Assembly (NCBI RefSeq): GCF_003003055.1
Contig: NZ_PVTV01000015.1
Location: 186,001 to 250,000, forward strand
Direction: 5' to 3'
Source: Jezberella montanilacus
Lineage (GTDB): Bacteria > Pseudomonadota > Gammaproteobacteria > Burkholderiales > Burkholderiaceae_B
DNA length: 64,000 bases
Part shown: positions 63,816 through 64,000 of the stretch, one piece after another
Layout: every line of letters begins with the position of its first letter
Numbering within the stretch: the stretch's first letter is position 1
Made by a program: the position numbers and the translations under genes
The notes under the pieces: model-generated
Database searches by the model: none
The model's input: the letters and a program-made list of their open reading frames with translations, nothing else
Told to the model about the DNA's origin: nothing

Positions 63816-64000
63816 ATGTACTCTATTCCAATTTCGACTCGGCCTATGCAGCAAGATTGGCCGTCAGCAAAGACTGTTTTCGCGGTGATGGGCATGATAT
63901 TGGCTGGCACCGGCAGTGTTTATGGGCTCGACCGTACTGAATCTTGGCGACATCACATTCAGCCTCGGGTGCCGTTTATTCTCGATGCTGCCGTTGCATC
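63816..64000 (+). CDS. Partial CDS running off the window, unknown function
   Basis: An open frame from ATG 63816 continues to the last base (61 codons): after a polar start comes a short hydrophobic stretch (KTVFAVMGMILAGTGSVYGL) and then ESWRHHIQPRVPFILDAAV. It follows the TIGR04255-like gene closely and is probably its partner. No clear ribosome binding site precedes the first ATG, so the in-frame ATG at 63846 is an alternative. Confidence 0.5.
   Translation, partial: MYSIPISTRPMQQDWPSAKTVFAVMGMILAGTGSVYGLDRTESWRHHIQPRVPFILDAAVA

Overview
The window looks like a chromosomal segment of a betaproteobacterium of the order Burkholderiales, most likely Alcaligenaceae-like. The basis is the protein styles: several Bug/TctC solute receptors with no TctAB partner nearby, two branched-chain-amino-acid-type (Liv) ABC operons wired to catabolic genes, a YgiQ radical SAM protein, AhpCF, and a tRNA-Asn fragment of typical Burkholderiales sequence. 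No ribosomal or species-marker gene is present, so the assignment is an inference from gene content.

Layout. 1-730: remains of a two-component system in which a receiver domain is joined to the C-terminal ATPase end of a kinase. 955-3692: a DnaQ-like exonuclease/GIY-YIG protein and glutamate dehydrogenase. 3915-16160: a long plus-strand run with a complete Liv transporter, amidohydrolase, SDR, acyl-CoA ligase, formamidase-like enzyme, Tat-exported PhoD-like phosphatase, a MobA-like nucleotidyltransferase and NAD(P)HX dehydratase. 16167-20049: a divergent pair of c-di-GMP proteins. 20046-26245: 2OG-Fe dioxygenase with alcohol dehydrogenase, two small exported proteins, a ParA-like ATPase, AhpF and AhpC. 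26453-29841: AtzG/AtzE-like amidase pair, TauD-like dioxygenase and a FixJ-like regulator. 29880-32482: an intact IS66-family element with perfect 8-bp target duplications. 32652-41273: formyltransferase-like protein, membrane histidine kinase, RidA, two Bug receptors, YgiQ, nucleoside transporter.

41327-43254 is a decayed minus-strand signalling cluster. It carries two internal stop codons and one deletion fusion (HD-GYP regulator, hybrid-kinase receiver domains, DivK-like regulator). 43473-53973 is the most coherent accessory block: a COG0523 metal GTPase, a hydantoinase, a cysteine hydrolase, a second full Liv transporter, an MmgE/PrpD protein and an FAD oxidoreductase. Together these suggest uptake and ring-opening degradation of a cyclic ureide or imide. 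54088-59896 (minus strand) holds a second catabolic operon (SDR, CitE-like lyase, Bug receptor, class III CoA transferase, amidohydrolase), preceded by an internally deleted Bug remnant. 60179-61183 is another Bug receptor.

The right end (61293-64000) looks like a genomic-island edge: a MazE/MazF-type toxin-antitoxin pair, the tail of an IS481-like transposase, a 47-bp 3' fragment of tRNA-Asn that could be an attachment-site copy, a roughly 490-bp stretch without a gene, a TIGR04255-like protein, and an open frame running off the window.

Themes: solute uptake (two Liv systems, four intact Bug receptors) next to hydrolases and CoA-linked enzymes, and repeated loss of signalling genes by deletion or point nonsense mutation. 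I found no CRISPR array, rRNA gene or complete tRNA gene.
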